Positions 23,224-35,813 of a stretch of DNA of 64,000 bases are shown one piece after another. Numbering within the stretch: the first letter of the stretch is position 1; each line of letters starts with the position of its first letter. The DNA is taken from assembly GCA_027946365.1 (NCBI GenBank), contig JAPEUQ010000016.1, positions 806,001 to 870,000 on the forward strand. Direction: 5' to 3'. The notes beneath the pieces are model-generated. The model did not search any database and had not been told where the DNA came from. It saw only the letters and a list, made by a program, of their open reading frames with translations. The translations under genes and the position numbers were made by a program. This stretch comes from Kalmusia sp. IMI 367209 (lineage: Eukaryota; Ascomycota; Dothideomycetes; Pleosporales; Didymosphaeriaceae).

Positions 23224-24009
23224 ATGATTATCTACAAGGTGCGTTCGCGAAGCCCTATCAGGGCTCCCCGCACCCCGCCTACCCCTCAGCGCCGCCGCAG
23301 CCCCTTCTGGACAACTTTCGTTCTGTGGCTATATGACTGACGCTGCCAAAGGACTCTATCACTGGCGACGAGATCATCTCCGACTCGTACGGCCTCAAGG
23401 AGATCGACGGTATTGCCTACGAGGCCGACTGCAAGAAGATTACTATCGGCAACGACAATATTGGTGCGTCCGCTCGCATGCCTGAGCATAGCGCATGGCA
23501 CAGCGCATGAAGATACTAATAGATGACAGACATTGGTGCTAATCCGTCCGCTGAGGAGGCTGACGAGGGTGCCGACGACTCGGCCCAGACTGTCATTGAC
23601 GTCGTCCACTCCTTCCGTCTGAACGAGACCTCTTTCGATAAGAAGTCATATCTCACTCACCTCAAGGGTATGTGGGCCGTAGATACATAAATAAGAGCTC
23701 AATTGACGCTTCGTAGGCTACATGAAGGCAGTCAAGGCCAAGCTCCAGGAGAAGGGCGCCAGCGCTGAGGAGATCGCCACTTTCGAGAAGGGTGCACAGG
23801 GGTTCGCTAAGAAGATCGTTGGTAACTTTAAGGACTATGAGTTCCTGATCGGCGAGTCCATGGACCCCGATGGCATGTGAGTTGCAACATGCGTCCGTAC
23901 GCGAAAGCTTTCTGACATGGCCAGGGTTGTTCTCCTCAACTACCGCGAGGACGGTGTTACTCCATTCGTCACCGTCTGGAAGCACGGTTTGGATGAGATG
24001 AAGGTCTAA
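23224..24009 (+). CDS. TMA19: translationally controlled tumour protein (TCTP/TMA19)
   Basis: This is an abundant cytosolic, ribosome-associated protein of the Mss4-like fold. Exons are 23224-23238, 23352-23463, 23530-23667, 23717-23876 and 23925-24009, giving 169 residues, the expected length. The first exon encodes only MIIYK. Signatures are [20 protein letters not shown], the acidic loop around [30 protein letters not shown], the segment [17 protein letters not shown], and the C terminus [17 protein letters not shown]. All exon joins are in phase and no lesion is seen. Confidence 0.97.
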
Positions 24010-24574
24010 GCTTGGAATGAGTGGCGAATTGTGGGTGACGAAGCATGACCTCGGATTTGGATTTTACGACTACTTATTGCATCACGGGATATCCGCCATC
24101 GTGCCAAAAGCGATCATGAATCTACATGAATCTAGACCCTCCCCGGGTGCCATGAACGTGACCACGATCCATCTCTCGTAGTGACTTTCTTCCTTATCTG
24201 TAATAACGAGATCATCGTGTTCTTTGCCGACTCTACAAAGGTAACACGCTACACCAAGATTTGCATGTTATTGAATATCAATACCAAAGACATATCAGTG
24301 TATATTACACATGTGAGGTTTATCTATATTTTCCACAACTGGACTTGGTTGGCTCTCAGATCATGTGATCGCGCGTGCACGCACAAACACCTTCGTGTTC
24401 CTGCCTGTTTTGTAAGGCATTATGTCTCAGCCCTTAGCAACTCACCCCGCTTCTCTTCAACCAACACTTTAGTTCTTTCCAATCAATATCCGCATATTGC
24501 AGTCGGGTTCGGCGCTACTTTTTGGATACTCTTTCCACTTGTGTTCGCATCTGAGTAGCGGCGTGGCAGTCTTG
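24010..24574. other. intergenic
   Basis: This is the 3' flank of TCTP and the promoter of the RdRP gene. An ATT-rich segment near 24180-24340 has no gene. Confidence 0.4.
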
Positions 24575-27500
24575 ATGCCCGGACCGGGGGCCAGCGGACA
24601 GCCGGCGGGTCTAGTCCCTCCCAATACTCCACAAAAAAACGGCGCCGGGCTCAATGACTTCATTCATGTGCTGAACGAAACCTGGGAACTAGGCCTTTCA
24701 CGGAACGAAATCTGGTCGCCAATCACGAGTGCAAATGAAACTGCCGACAGAGTATACGGTCAGTTGAAGCGATATTATTATCAGCGCTTACCCGAGCTTC
24801 GCAAGGCTATACGATGCTTCGCGCGCGAGGCAAATGAAGATCAGTCGCAAATCGAGCGTCTACATTTGCTCTATAATGCGCTCAAGGAGATCGATCCAAA
24901 GAAAGAGCATGAGCAAAGTTCGGAGTCGCGGGTCGGAACCCCTAGAGGTACAAAGAATGCGCTGAGACCTGACCTGCGGACGCTGCAGACAGGCCAATCT
25001 CGTAAGTCTATGATCCCATTTCCAGAGGAACTCCTTGGCGGGCAATGCTGTAGACGTGGAATTTACCTTGGAGTACTACCACCGACTGCTACCATGCCTT
25101 GCGCAAGAGCCATTTGGTCGAACATCAACTATTCAGAACTCTATTCTGGTTCCTCGAGTTGTTTCCTTCACATAAAATCATATGTCGCGAATGCAAGAGC
25201 TAGACAGGTTGTCTTCTCTCTTAGCCAATCCCTAGAAGCTCATTGACTCGCCTCTTAAAGGAGCGTTCCGCTAACATCAGGCTGTCAATATGCATTTACT
25301 AACAGCTATTGCAGCCAGTTCTGTATCACGTCCATTCGCACCTTCCTCGGGCCTGTTGCACACAGCGCGTGGTGAGAATGGCGCTGCCTACAATCCAACA
25401 GTTCCCGATCCTGGATCACCTACAGATGAAGACGACGACTTTACCACCCCGCCCTCGCCCACCCCATCTTCTAGATCCGCGCAACGGCGAGTACGGGAAA
25501 CTCCACGTGTTCAGTTAGGATCTACGGTTACGAAACGCTCCTCAGAAAATTCTCACTCTGGTAGCTCGCCAAAGCATATGAGAACTTCTAAAGGGAAGGA
25601 GCGGTCGGGCAGGATCCCAGATCTAAATCCTCCAATATCTGCCCCTCTATTCAAGAAACCTTCGCTTGACATGGCTCGCTCTTACCAAGCTTCACCCGCT
25701 AATACCTCCTTCAACACCAACGCTTCGTCTCAACGGACGCAACCTAACACGGCTATGACATCTTTTACGTCCGATACGCACGAAGTTGATGTTAATTATC
25801 CAGAACTACCGCGAATGAGTTCAACCACGCTAGATTGGATTGATGACGAAGATCTCCTAAGCGTCGAAGCCGAAGCTCAGCTAACAAGGGAGTCAGCAAG
25901 GTTGGAGGAGCCTGTACAGAGCCCTCGAGACACACTAGCCGAATTTTCGTCCACCTATGGCCGCATCGACGAAGACGGAATATTAGAAACATCACTGGCG
26001 GCCGAAGCAGAATACGTAGTATCAGTACCGCCTAAAAAACCGCTTCCAAGGCCGAATAGTATTAGACAAGATTCATCAACCATCAAGCGGGCACATTTTG
26101 AGCAGGGTCCTAGTACCGAACGGTCCCCATTCTATCGACCCCGGGAACCGGGTCACATCGATTTTGATCCGAAACTCAACCGCATGAAGTCGCAATCTAG
26201 AGGGTGGTCACAATCTCCCCGAAATGTTTCCGACGACTCTCCCTCTAAGCTTCCACACTACATACGAGATATTCCTGAACAAAATCTGTTCACTGAAACG
26301 CTTCCAGAGAACTTGACGCAGTTCCCATATTTCATACTGTTCATCTGCTCTCGATTAGCAGACGAGCATAGCGTCTCTTTGTCCCAGCTGCTATATGGTA
26401 GCAACGCAAATGATGCTTTGACCAAGTCGGCTGATTTTTTGGATCATTTATGCAATAACCTAAAGATATCTAGCGGTTCTCTAGGAGATGATTTGAAAAT
26501 CTGGTCGACTAGGAAAAAGAATTTCGAAGGATACACGTTCAAAGCTCAAATCAACTACAACATCAATCGGTATGGATCGGTCTTCCGTCTTCAGCTACTC
26601 CCAATAACGGCGAAGAAATCTTGTCTATTGCAGCGCAAGTTCGGTTCAGATCGGTTTTTGTATATCAACGTGCCGTCCTTCGAAGGCTCAGCGACTAAGC
26701 CTTCTCGGTTCGTTGCTAAGGATATGCCAAAGATAGAAGAGCAATGGAAGGTATGGTTCGAGCGCGAGCACTCTTTTCTAGGCCGCAAGTGGAGAGCATT
26801 CCATATTGAGCCGATCAAAAAGAAAGCAAGCCGTCGCACGGACAACATCTGGGACAAGCGCATAGTCATGTTTGCTACACAGGGTCTTGGCATCGAAAGA
26901 TCAATGACGATCGGAGAGATGTTGAATTGGTTCTTCCCTTTCAATATCGAACAAAATATGCGCCAAAGCTTCTGCAAGGCATATGCGCGTTTGGATCTCG
27001 GCTTGTCTCGAACCATACCCACACTTGCTTTCACACCTTCTCAGATCATATATGTCAAAGATCTAAAAGCAGATGGGACACCCGAGGATGTGCAGCATAA
27101 TGACAACACAGTGGTGTGGCCGAACCACTATCCTACGAAGGCAGTAATGAATGACGGTTGTGCTTTGATCTCAGTCGGTGCAGCACTCAGCATCTGGCAG
27201 ATTATCAGAGAAGCCACTAATTCTGAAGAGCCAATGCCAAGCGCGTTCCAAGGTCGAATCGGAGGCGCAAAAGGCGTCTGGATGGTCAGTGAAGAACCGT
27301 CTTCCGTTGATCGAATGAAATCTGATATTTGGATCCAAATCTCTCAAAGCCAATTGAAGTTTAAGCCTCACAAAGAGGACCGGTCAGACGCTTCTGCGTA
27401 TGACATTCACCGCTTGACATTTGGCTATGTCAAGCACAGTTACAAACCCGTCCCTTCGGAGCTACATAAATCATTCGTTCCTATATTAGTTGATCGTGGG

Positions 27501-29185
27501 GTCCCACGAGACGTCATTGCTAATTTGATGGTAGAACGCCTGAATGCTGAAAGGGATCAATTAGTGCAACTTCTTCCGAACCCAGAACGGATGTATCATT
27601 GGGTCCATCGACAGGAACCTTCCTATTCAACTTCGGAGAGCCCTCGTTGGCAGGCTGCGATGTATAAATCACTCGCTAATACGATTAAACATCTATTTGA
27701 GAGCGGGTTTATACCCGAGCAAGAACCTTATCTCGCCGACTGCCTTTATCGCTTCATCAAGCAACGTCAGGTTCGGATGGAGTCAAAGCTCCGCGTACCA
27801 CTCTCCAGATCGACGTTCGTACTTGGCGTAGCCGATCCTTTCGGAGTCCTAGCACCCGGGGAAATACACATGGCGTTTTCATCACCCTTCGTAGACGAGT
27901 TGACTCTTGGTCGCTTCCGAGCTCTAGAGGACGTTGACGTTCTTGTTTCCCGCCAACCAGCCTTGCGTAGTTCGGATATTCAAAAAGTTCGTGCTGTCAA
28001 ATGTCCACAACTATCTCACCTCATCGACGTCGTGGTATTTCCCACCAAAGGGGAGTATCCACTTGCTGGAAAACTTCAAGGAGGCGATTATGACGGCGAT
28101 ACCTTTTGGCTTTGCTGGGACCCGGCTATTGTCAAGCCATTTAAGAATGCTCCAGCACCCTTCGAAACACCCGATGCTACACAATACGGGATCAAGGAAG
28201 ACAAAACACGTCTTTCAGAACTCATAGAATCCAGCGATCTGTCGACGGTGGACAGCTGGCTCCGAAGAGCTCTTAATTTTCGAATGGCACCATCACTCCT
28301 AGGAATGGTGACAAACTTCCTAGAAAAACAAGCGTACCAAGAGAATCAGGTGCTCTCTGATCGCTTGGTAAAACTTTGCAATATGCATGATCTTCTCGTC
28401 GACGCACCGAAGCAAGGTTACATGTTGACTTGGGCCGATTTCCGTCATTATACCCGCAATGTCCTACTTTGTAGCGATCCCCAAATCCCTGCTTATAAAC
28501 AAGCTATGGCTGACTGCGAAGACGGGAAAGAGTTTGGCAATGGAGACGATCCACGAGAGGGAGATTACAAGCACAAATACGAGAACGTTCTGGACTATTT
28601 GTATTTCGAGGTCGTACGCGCCCACGATATCACAACCTTGAAGATAATCGAGGAAGTTCTTTCAAAGAAAGATGCCGACGATCGAACTTTGCAATACCCA
28701 TATCTTCAACTTCGCAAAGCTGGTAGTGACGCCGTACAATCGGAATTAGACGCCCTTAAAAAGAGCTTCAAATCCGTAGAAGCTATATGGCTTGATCATT
28801 GGATGAGTGGTAAAGAGAGAAGAAAGTCAAATCGGAAGGGTACGACGCTGTCGTTGACAAATGCTTTAAGAAGTACTGTTCCATCCTTCCTACGCGAACC
28901 GATCACCCTGACATCAAGCCTTGGGTGCTGCCATATGAGCAACCTCAGCATTCTGTGTGGGAAGAGATACGCGCATCAGCATTCTATACCCTGTTCCCAA
29001 AACGACACAAGCTAGTGTGGCTTATGGCTGGCAAGCAGTTAGCAAAGCTCAAGGGCGAATCGTATCCGGGCTCAACGACAGTTGTGCCAAGGATCAAGTT
29101 AATCATGAAGCCGAAGCCTCCCAAGGTGCCTAAGCCTGAAGCATATGAGAGCGATGACGATTACCAGAGCGCATTTGAGGAATGA
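24575..29185 (+). CDS. cellular RNA-dependent RNA polymerase (QDE-1/Sad-1 type)
   Basis: This is an RNA-silencing polymerase that makes double-stranded RNA for Dicer. The catalytic signature GGDYDGDTFW is present, with the metal-binding DYDGD at 28086-28100. Surrounding conserved parts include the segment beginning SRSTFVLGVADPFGVL and the block starting VVWPNHYPTKAVMNDGCALI. The N terminus starts at ATG 24575 (MPGPGASGQ) and includes a WELGLSRNEIWSP motif, then a Ser/Pro-rich linker. Exon 1 (24575-25001) can join 25315 directly in phase to give 1,432 residues, but the 313-bp interval holds an open segment (from 25054, VEFTLEYYHRLLP), so one or more small exons may be missed. A one-base shift lies in the GGG at 28838-28840: the conserved C terminus (residues from YDAVVDKCFKKY to the stop at 29185) is one base out of frame. 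Confidence 0.9.
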
Positions 29186-30093
29186 ATCGCCGATGCATAT
29201 CGGTAGTCCATGAAGCGCTATCTGTGTTCATATTGGACATTCGTACATTCTGCGCATTTTGCAGTCCAAACCATAATGACTGCTATTTCTTGGTTAGCTT
29301 CATTATCCAGATCATTGATTTTGGCCATACACGTCGACTTCATGATGTTTTGTTTCATAACAACATCGATTTTCTAGGGAATCTGCGATTTGTCCACTTC
29401 TTTCACTCGGACACAATCCTACCACAGTTACTGAGACACGCACACAGCTAGTTACCTCATATTTTCCGTTGTCTGCCATCTCCTTGCCGTCATTTGTCTC
29501 GAGTTTCTTTAGAATTGTTCTTCCTGTGAGCATGCATATGTACTGTTCGATACCCTTCTGTCTGAAGCCTTCGAAAATGCTCTTCGTCTTTGCTAGCGAT
29601 GTCTCTCAATGTTACGGCCTGCTGTTTTTTCTCATGGCTAAATAACAAATTAAAAGTGTTTTTGATTAACGCGGCCATGCGACCTTCATCTACGTGCAAA
29701 TACCCGTACGACGCGTCATGTCACCTTCGACTGCAACAGCTGAAAGTCTGGCTCGACTGATGTGAACAACATGTTGCAGACTTGAGGTGGGCTTCAATTA
29801 AGCTTTGCGTGTAGCGTAGCGACGGCCCATGTAGGCTATTGCGTAGTCCAAGTCGGAGAGATGGATCATGTGGAGCGGGGTAGTAACATCCCACTTCGAC
29901 CTCCATGGCGACGTTACATAGAGAACACGTCTCGATGCCACGCTTTACATCAAGCCGCGACTTGATAAGTGCAGCACTTCCCATGCATCACGTTCCCTTA
30001 CACATCGTTTATCTTCCACTACCAGATTGACCCCAAACACATTCGCAATGTCGACTATCGTTGAAACCTCCACTTTTACTCCAATCCTCAACG
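29186..30093. other. intergenic
   Basis: There is no supportable gene in about 0.9 kb. Antisense frames at 29312-29533, 29490-29699 and 29721-29984 are not convincing. The right end holds the promoter and possibly an upstream start of the next gene. Confidence 0.4.
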
Positions 30094-31011
30094 ATGCCCC
30101 TACAAACGGCGCGCCCTCCCCTCACAGATACTCCAAACCCCTACCAAGCCGCCCGACAAGCCCTCGACCGCGACGGCTTCGTCATCCTCCCTGCCACCCT
30201 CTTCCCTACGTTTGACCTCGCGGCCCTCCGCACCGCAGCCTCATCCCTCACAACCGACGCCCGCACCGGCAAATGGCCCTACATCCGCACGCTACCCAAG
30301 CAATTCCCACCCTGGCCGTCTGACCCCTCAAACGGCATCTGGGGCGTCCAGCACCTTATGCACCCATCCAATCCCTCGCACGCCGTATTTGCGCGGTCCT
30401 ACTTCGACGCCGAGCTCCTGCGCTACGTCGCCGCGCTGATCGGCTGCGAGGAGGATGACTTGACCATGGAGCTGTACAATATGCTTGTGCGGCCGGAAAA
30501 GGAGTTTAGTTTGCGGTGGCATAGGGACGATATCCCGCCTGAGGCGACGGACGAGGAGGAAGTGGACAGGCTGCGCAAGCCTGGGTGGCACGCACAGTGG
30601 AATCTCGCTCTGTACGACGATGCGTCGCTCATTGTGGTTCCTGGATCGCACAAGCGCGCACGTACCGCGGTGGAGCGCGGCGCGAACCCGTACGAGCCTA
30701 ATATGCCGGACCAGCTCGTTGTAAAGCTGAAAGCAGGTGAAGTCGCTTTTTACAACAATAATATTCTGCACCGGGGCGTGTATGATCCGAGTAAGGAGCG
30801 GATGACGCTACACGGGAGCATTGGGACAACATTGGGGAGTGCGGAGAGAGCGAGAAATGTGTTGCAGCATGGCGTGGGGGAGTGGGCGAGGGAGTACGAT
30901 TTTGATGATTTTGATCCGGCGATGCGGGAGAGGGCGAAGAAAATGAGGGGGACGTTGGTGGAGATGGGTGCGAAGAGTGGCGATCTGGGGTTTTACTCCA
31001 AAGATGAATAG
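30094..31011 (+). CDS. phytanoyl-CoA dioxygenase-family protein
   Basis: This is an Fe(II)/2-oxoglutarate oxygenase of the PhyH superfamily, 305 residues, intronless. Iron-binding residues are visible as HRDD (H-x-D motif in SLRWHRDDIPPEA) and the distal His in NNNILHRGVYDP, with the 2-oxoglutarate Arg in ERMTLHGSIG. The N-terminal LDRDGFVILPATLFP is the typical beta-strand entry. I used the first in-frame ATG at 30094. An ATG at 30048 opens a plausible N terminus (MSTIVETSTFTP) in another frame, so a one-base shift in the C-rich tract near 30109-30120 could hide a longer N terminus. The substrate is unknown. Confidence 0.87.
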   Translation: MPLQTARPPLTDTPNPYQAARQALDRDGFVILPATLFPTFDLAALRTAASSLTTDARTGKWPYIRTLPKQFPPWPSDPSNGIWGVQHLMHPSNPSHAVFARSYFDAELLRYVAALIGCEEDDLTMELYNMLVRPEKEFSLRWHRDDIPPEATDEEEVDRLRKPGWHAQWNLALYDDASLIVVPGSHKRARTAVERGANPYEPNMPDQLVVKLKAGEVAFYNNNILHRGVYDPSKERMTLHGSIGTTLGSAERARNVLQHGVGEWAREYDFDDFDPAMRERAKKMRGTLVEMGAKSGDLGFYSKDE

Positions 31012-31169
31012 GAGAGCTACGATATTTAGCTGAATGATGATTATCTAGGGTATATCGCGTAACTTCAAAACATCATTGTTCCTGTGCGTCTAACACTTGT
31101 TCGAAATATTGCCTAGATGCTCATACCGCATCCAAGTGCTGGCTTTCTTGTTTCTCTCCACTCCTACAT

Positions 31170-33913
31170 TCAGGATGTAGACTTTGTCAACACGAACCCA
31201 ACCCTAGAATCTTTTTCCTTCAGCAGATCGAGAAAAACATCATCGTCCACCGCTAGAGCTATTGCGTCGGCATCCGCGATTGCATCTTCCCCATCTACCA
31301 AATCAACTACCTCAGCATTACCCAGATCGCGTACATACTTCGTATCAATATGTCGGTACTCCATTAGCATCGTTAGCTTAGGCTGTTTGGCGCCTTACGA
31401 CGCTCTTTGACCCGCTCTTCTTGCTCTTCCATGTCCACCTGACTGGCTGCTCTGAGACCGGGATAGGGATCGTCGTCGTGCTCTTCGTCTTCCTCATCGA
31501 CGCTTATCGGGGCCTGGAGCAATCCTTTTCCATTACATTTGCAGCCTAGAAGATCATGTGTCTGGCACGTATCCCTTTCGTCCAAGCGAAATAAATCCCT
31601 CAGCTCCTCCCTCGAGAACGACGATGCACTCGCCTTGTTGTCAACTACTGCATTCGCAAGACCCATCTTCATGATTTGTCTTTGATAAATCTTCTCATCA
31701 AGACCACCTTGGACTACAAATCTGTATATCTTGCACGGTAGCTTTTGTCCGTCGCGGTGGATACGTGCCATGGCTTGCAGATCCGTAGCAGGGTTCCAGT
31801 CAATGTCGAAGAGCACAATGCGCGAGGCACCGATGAGGTTTAGGCCTACTCCCCCGGATTTGGCAGAGAGGAGGAACGCAAATGACATGGCTTTGGAGGT
31901 CTTATTGAACTTCTCAACGAGCGATTGGCGGTTCTTTGCAGGCGTGCTTCCGTCGAGGCGCAGGTAAGTATATGAGAGAGAGACGAGGAGGCGCTCGATC
32001 ATGTCGAGGGTCTGCGTGTAGTTTGAAACGATGACGATCTTTTCCTGTGTCGTTGTATATATACGATGGACTAGACTGTCCAGAACACGCAGCTTTGCAC
32101 TTGAAGCATTTGAGTTCAGGACGTTGGGCGGTATTAAAGGCAATAAAGACTGCAGCATCTCAGAGGGAGTATCGTCAGCATCCTTCTTAGATTTCAGTAG
32201 CGCGGGGCTGTTGCAAATTTTCTTCAGCACGTTGATTAGCTGCAGTGCCATGTCCGTATTGCCTAAAGCAACTGCGAAGATGGGCGAAGCTAAGATTGCG
32301 CGATATGCAGCAGCTTGCGCAGTGGTGGGCTTGCAAAACACGATATGTTCTGTCTTCGGAGGAAGGTATTTTGTCAAGACATCCGCTGTCCTTCGAATCA
32401 TAAAGCGGCTGGTCAAGGAAACTAGCTCCTGCCACCGAGCCTCGCCCTTTTCAAGCTCCGTTTCACTTGCATCAGGTTGTCGACTTCGCACGATCGGGCC
32501 TTCGAAAGTCCGCTTGAAGGCCGCACGTTGACCGAGTAAACCAGGATTGACGAAGTCGATGGCTGTGAAGAACTCGCCCAAATCATTCTGTAAGGGCGTG
32601 CCTGAGAGAATGACACGGCGTTCGGTGTTCAAAGACTGAATTGCTTGCATGGCCTTATTGTTAGCAGTCTTTAGCCTGTGCCCTTCGTCTGCGATCACGA
32701 TGTCAATGCTACCCTTTTTCAACTCTTCCTGAACAACCCGAAGCATCTCATAGCCAACGACCATGACGTTGTACGCTTTTCCCTTTGTGAAGTTTGTAAT
32801 TCTCTTATTCTTAGCGTCAGCGACGAAAACACCGATACGCTCATTGCCCAGCCACTTGCGGAACTCGCGACGCCAGTTGTCGACTAGGCCGGCAGGACAT
32901 ACGATCAAGGCTTTGGTGATAACAGGTGAGCTTTCGAAAACGGGGTTTTGCTTCATGAGTGTCCATAGCAAGGTTATGGTCTGTAGTGTTTTCCCTAGCC
33001 CCATCTCGTCTGCCATGATGGCCCCCTCTCCCTCACACCGCATACCCATGACGCATTCGTACAAAAACCGAACACCTTCACGCTGGTGATCTCTGAGGTG
33101 CTTGCTGAGAACAGGATCTACAACCACATCCACAATCTGCTTCCCATTGGGACAGGACGCAGGCCGCTTCATGATCAGAGCATTAGGTTGGGTCGGATCA
33201 TGTCGCGGTTGCGGTATTGATGAATTGGTCTTGGGAAGCACCGTACTTGAGAGTAATGGTGTCTTGAAACCCTTACCCGTAGTAGCTGGCTTTCGGTCCA
33301 TGACCAGGTCGGCACCTGCCTTGTCCTTTACGTTATCGCTACCTGCTCTCTTCGTAGTTGTCCGGCCGGCGACCGGTTTTTTCTGTTGTGATCGCCCATT
33401 TGCAGAAGCTATAGGCTTATGATTGGGCTCGGTATGCTTCGCCAGCTGTGCTGCTGCTGCTGCGGCTGTGCCCAAGAACATGCGGCCGGATAGGTAGTCG
33501 TCCTTCTTAATGACGCTGTCGATTTCAAGTTCCTTGCCACCCATTGAGATAACGTAGCCTGGTTGCAGCGATCGATTGCAGGCGCCTCTTCCCAGCTCCT
33601 TTCCCGTATCGCTATTCGTCAACACAGCAAGGCCCCCAATAACGGCAAGCACGCCGTCACCGTCCCATGTCTTGTTTTTCTTGGTTGTGTATTTGCGCCA
33701 TAAAACCGTATAATAGCTCTCGTTCGGGTCGGCAGAGGATGGAGGCGGTGGCGGTGGCGCGGGGTTGTGGACAGTAACGAGGGGTTTGCGTTCGCCTGGC
33801 GCCTGCATCGCCGAGGAGGCGTCTGAAGATATGCGGCGCTTCTTTGCGGGTGGTTCATTACTGGCAGAGCTTGACCGTACAAATGACGGGCGTTTGAAGG
33901 GTTTACTAAACAT
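31170..33913 (-). CDS. RDH54: RDH54/TID1-type Rad54 family DNA translocase, one-base shift near the C terminus
   Basis: This is a SWI2/SNF2 ATPase that remodels Rad51/Dmc1 filaments in recombinational repair, in the nucleus. One exon. The N-terminal 60-residue tail is basic and proline-rich, followed by the DUF2439-type domain (YYTVLWRKYTTKKNKTWDGD). Helicase motifs: I DEMGLGKTLQT, II IADEGHRLK (DEGH), III LSGTPLQNDLGEF, V SAKSGGVGLNLIGASR, VI ARIHRDGQKLPC. The frame as written ends at 31373, but the conserved C-terminal extension (MEYRHIDTKYVRDLGN to DSRVGFVLTKSTS) lies one frame away and runs to 31170. Adding one base near 31393 gives exactly 915 codons (914 residues). The N-terminal DUF2439 block favours RDH54 over RAD54 itself. 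Confidence 0.9.
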
Positions 33914-34925
33914 CGTGCGGTCCTAAGACATTAGACTGTAAAGCTCGTTGTGTACTGTGTGTCCTGATGTCTCTGTATCCTCGAAACCTGATCCACGGGC
34001 TTTCCGGTCTTTCAAAGTGGGTGAAATGTGAGTGAAGGAACAATCAGCATGTCGCAGGTTAGCCGGGTGGCTAGAAGTTGGATTAGGACGCGGCGGTGGA
34101 CGCGGAAGGGACGACGCGTCTAACGCTAGCTACGCGTGCACGATAGTACGCTAGCACATGACTACGTTAGGTAAGCTATATCCCCCCTACAGATACACTC
34201 TCTCTCTGATATATAGTGTTTTTTTTCAGACCTTGCACACAATTTACTCACGCTTGCTCGCTATCGCCTTCCGCAGATATATTGGAGCTGGTCTCATCGC
34301 GGAGGGTAAGAGCGACCCTCGAAGTATCTTCAAATGTACGCAATCAGGTCTGAAGGTCAGACAGCCTATCCAAGGAACTGATGCACCTTCATAATGTGTG
34401 CTGCAAGTTTGAAAGGCTGAGACGCGCATTCGAGTGCTGATAAGTTGAATCGGCTGCGGTGTAACAGAAGCAATGCGCCAAGGCGAAAGCGGGAGGCTTA
34501 ACACGAGGTAAACATCAACTGGCAAAATACTCTCAATGGCAACGAAACCACGCAGAAATGCAGCGATAGTCGCACCTTGGTGTTGTAGGGATTTTGCCGG
34601 CCTTGTATTGTTTTCGGACAGTGTCTCCGCCTCGACATAAGACAGCAGATACGCTACTCGTCAAACAAAGTAAAGCGAAACCGAAGCAACGTGCTCTAAA
34701 TACTTCCGGGAAGGCGTTTTCGAAAGTAGTCATACCAAAAGTTGGGAAGACTCTTAGCATTGCTTCGAAACCGGCTCAACATCCCCCTCTGGTCAAATTC
34801 AGTCTAGCAGAGAAATACCAAATGGTCAACAGAAGACCTCGTGGATCGATCAATTTCAGTGCCAGCTCAAGTTGTGAGATAATCAAGGGCTTTCCTCACG
34901 TCATCTACCCAGCTGACACTAACAC
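33914..34925. other. intergenic, about 1 kb
   Basis: This is the promoter of the RDH54-type gene on the left. The plus-strand frame from 34594 to 35001 starts at a TTG, and only its last part (from 34926) is recognisable, as the start of the alpha/beta hydrolase remnant. Confidence 0.4.
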
Positions 34926-35813
34926 GATGGAGCTTGACGGCGGAAGAGGTGTGATGAGATTCGCTAAGCTAGAATACGCGGATTTCAAACACCACTCCTA
35001 GCGTTCCATGGTCTGGCACCCGTTTATCAACCCACCCGCTTCATAGCTGGGGAGAATGCGACGGCGTTCCTATCGTTGCACCTGAAGAACTTGGCATGGG
35101 TGTCTCCACATACCGTAAGATTTACAAAGTGTTTGATCATTGCGTTAATGCAGTTAGCTTGGTAAATTTTCTTGGGTTAGATGATGATACGAGCAATTCG
35201 CTTTTTCGTGCACCGATACAGATGCATGTTCTTGGGTTACAAACCCTATATAGTGATGGGCACGAGTGGTGACGGCCCATACGCTTTGGGCATGTCTGCT
35301 ATTGCATCGTCTCACATAACGGTAACGGGGCTAATGTGTACTGCGGCCCCTATTGAAGCGTGCCGTATCGGCAACCCGATACAATGCATTTGGCGCGAAA
35401 TCATCTATCGATTGGCACCAGAATACTCAAGGTGGAGATATATGAGACATGTAAAACACACCGGGGGTTATGACTTGATTGCTCGATTTGAGGGTTATCC
35501 TCCGACGATACCCGAAGATAAGAGAATGATGGCCAAAAGAGAGGAATACGTCGGGAATGGTTTTGGTCGCAACATAACAACATCCAATGCAGGAAATCAT
35601 GGATGGGGGTTTGATATTGAAGAGATTACAAACAAGGGCACCGTGCTTATGTATCACGGTAGACTTTAGGAGGACACACCTTTTGCTAGCGCTGAGTACA
35701 TACGAAATCGCATAGGGATAAACTGCGCTCTCGAAGATTTTCCTAACGAAGATTATCACTCAATTCAAAAACATATGGGGGCTTTGCTTACCCGGATGCT
35801 GAGGCACAAGTAA
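34926..35813 (+). pseudogene. decayed alpha/beta hydrolase
   Basis: The remains of an alpha/beta hydrolase are spread over several frames. In order, one sees MELDGGRGVMRFAKLEYADF, then PIVAPEELGMGVSTY, then a segment like DHCVNAVSLVNFLGLDDD. The nucleophile elbow follows as IVMGTSGDGPYALGM (GxSxG intact), then a C terminus with LMYHGRL, TPFASAEYIRNRI and DYHSIQKHMGALL (catalytic His region). Lesions include in-frame stops near 34999 and 35044, a disrupted segment between two copies of TTCTTGGGTTA at about 35170 and 35228, and a TAG at 35667-35669 inside the conserved HGRL-EDTPF stretch. Several independent lesions mean true decay rather than sequencing error. Confidence 0.78.

Noticed and set aside
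28811..28839. A 29-bp intron that would repair the RdRP C-terminal frame
   Set aside because: It is in phase but far too short to splice, and it would delete charged residues. A missing G is more likely.
30048..30215. Alternative N terminus of the dioxygenase-like gene starting MSTIVETSTF
   Set aside because: It is in a different frame and ends quickly. It could be real only with an extra indel near 30110, so I kept the ATG at 30094.
32031..33422. Long plus-strand frames opposite the RDH54-type gene
   Set aside because: They are antisense shadows of a well-supported coding region, with no motif of their own.
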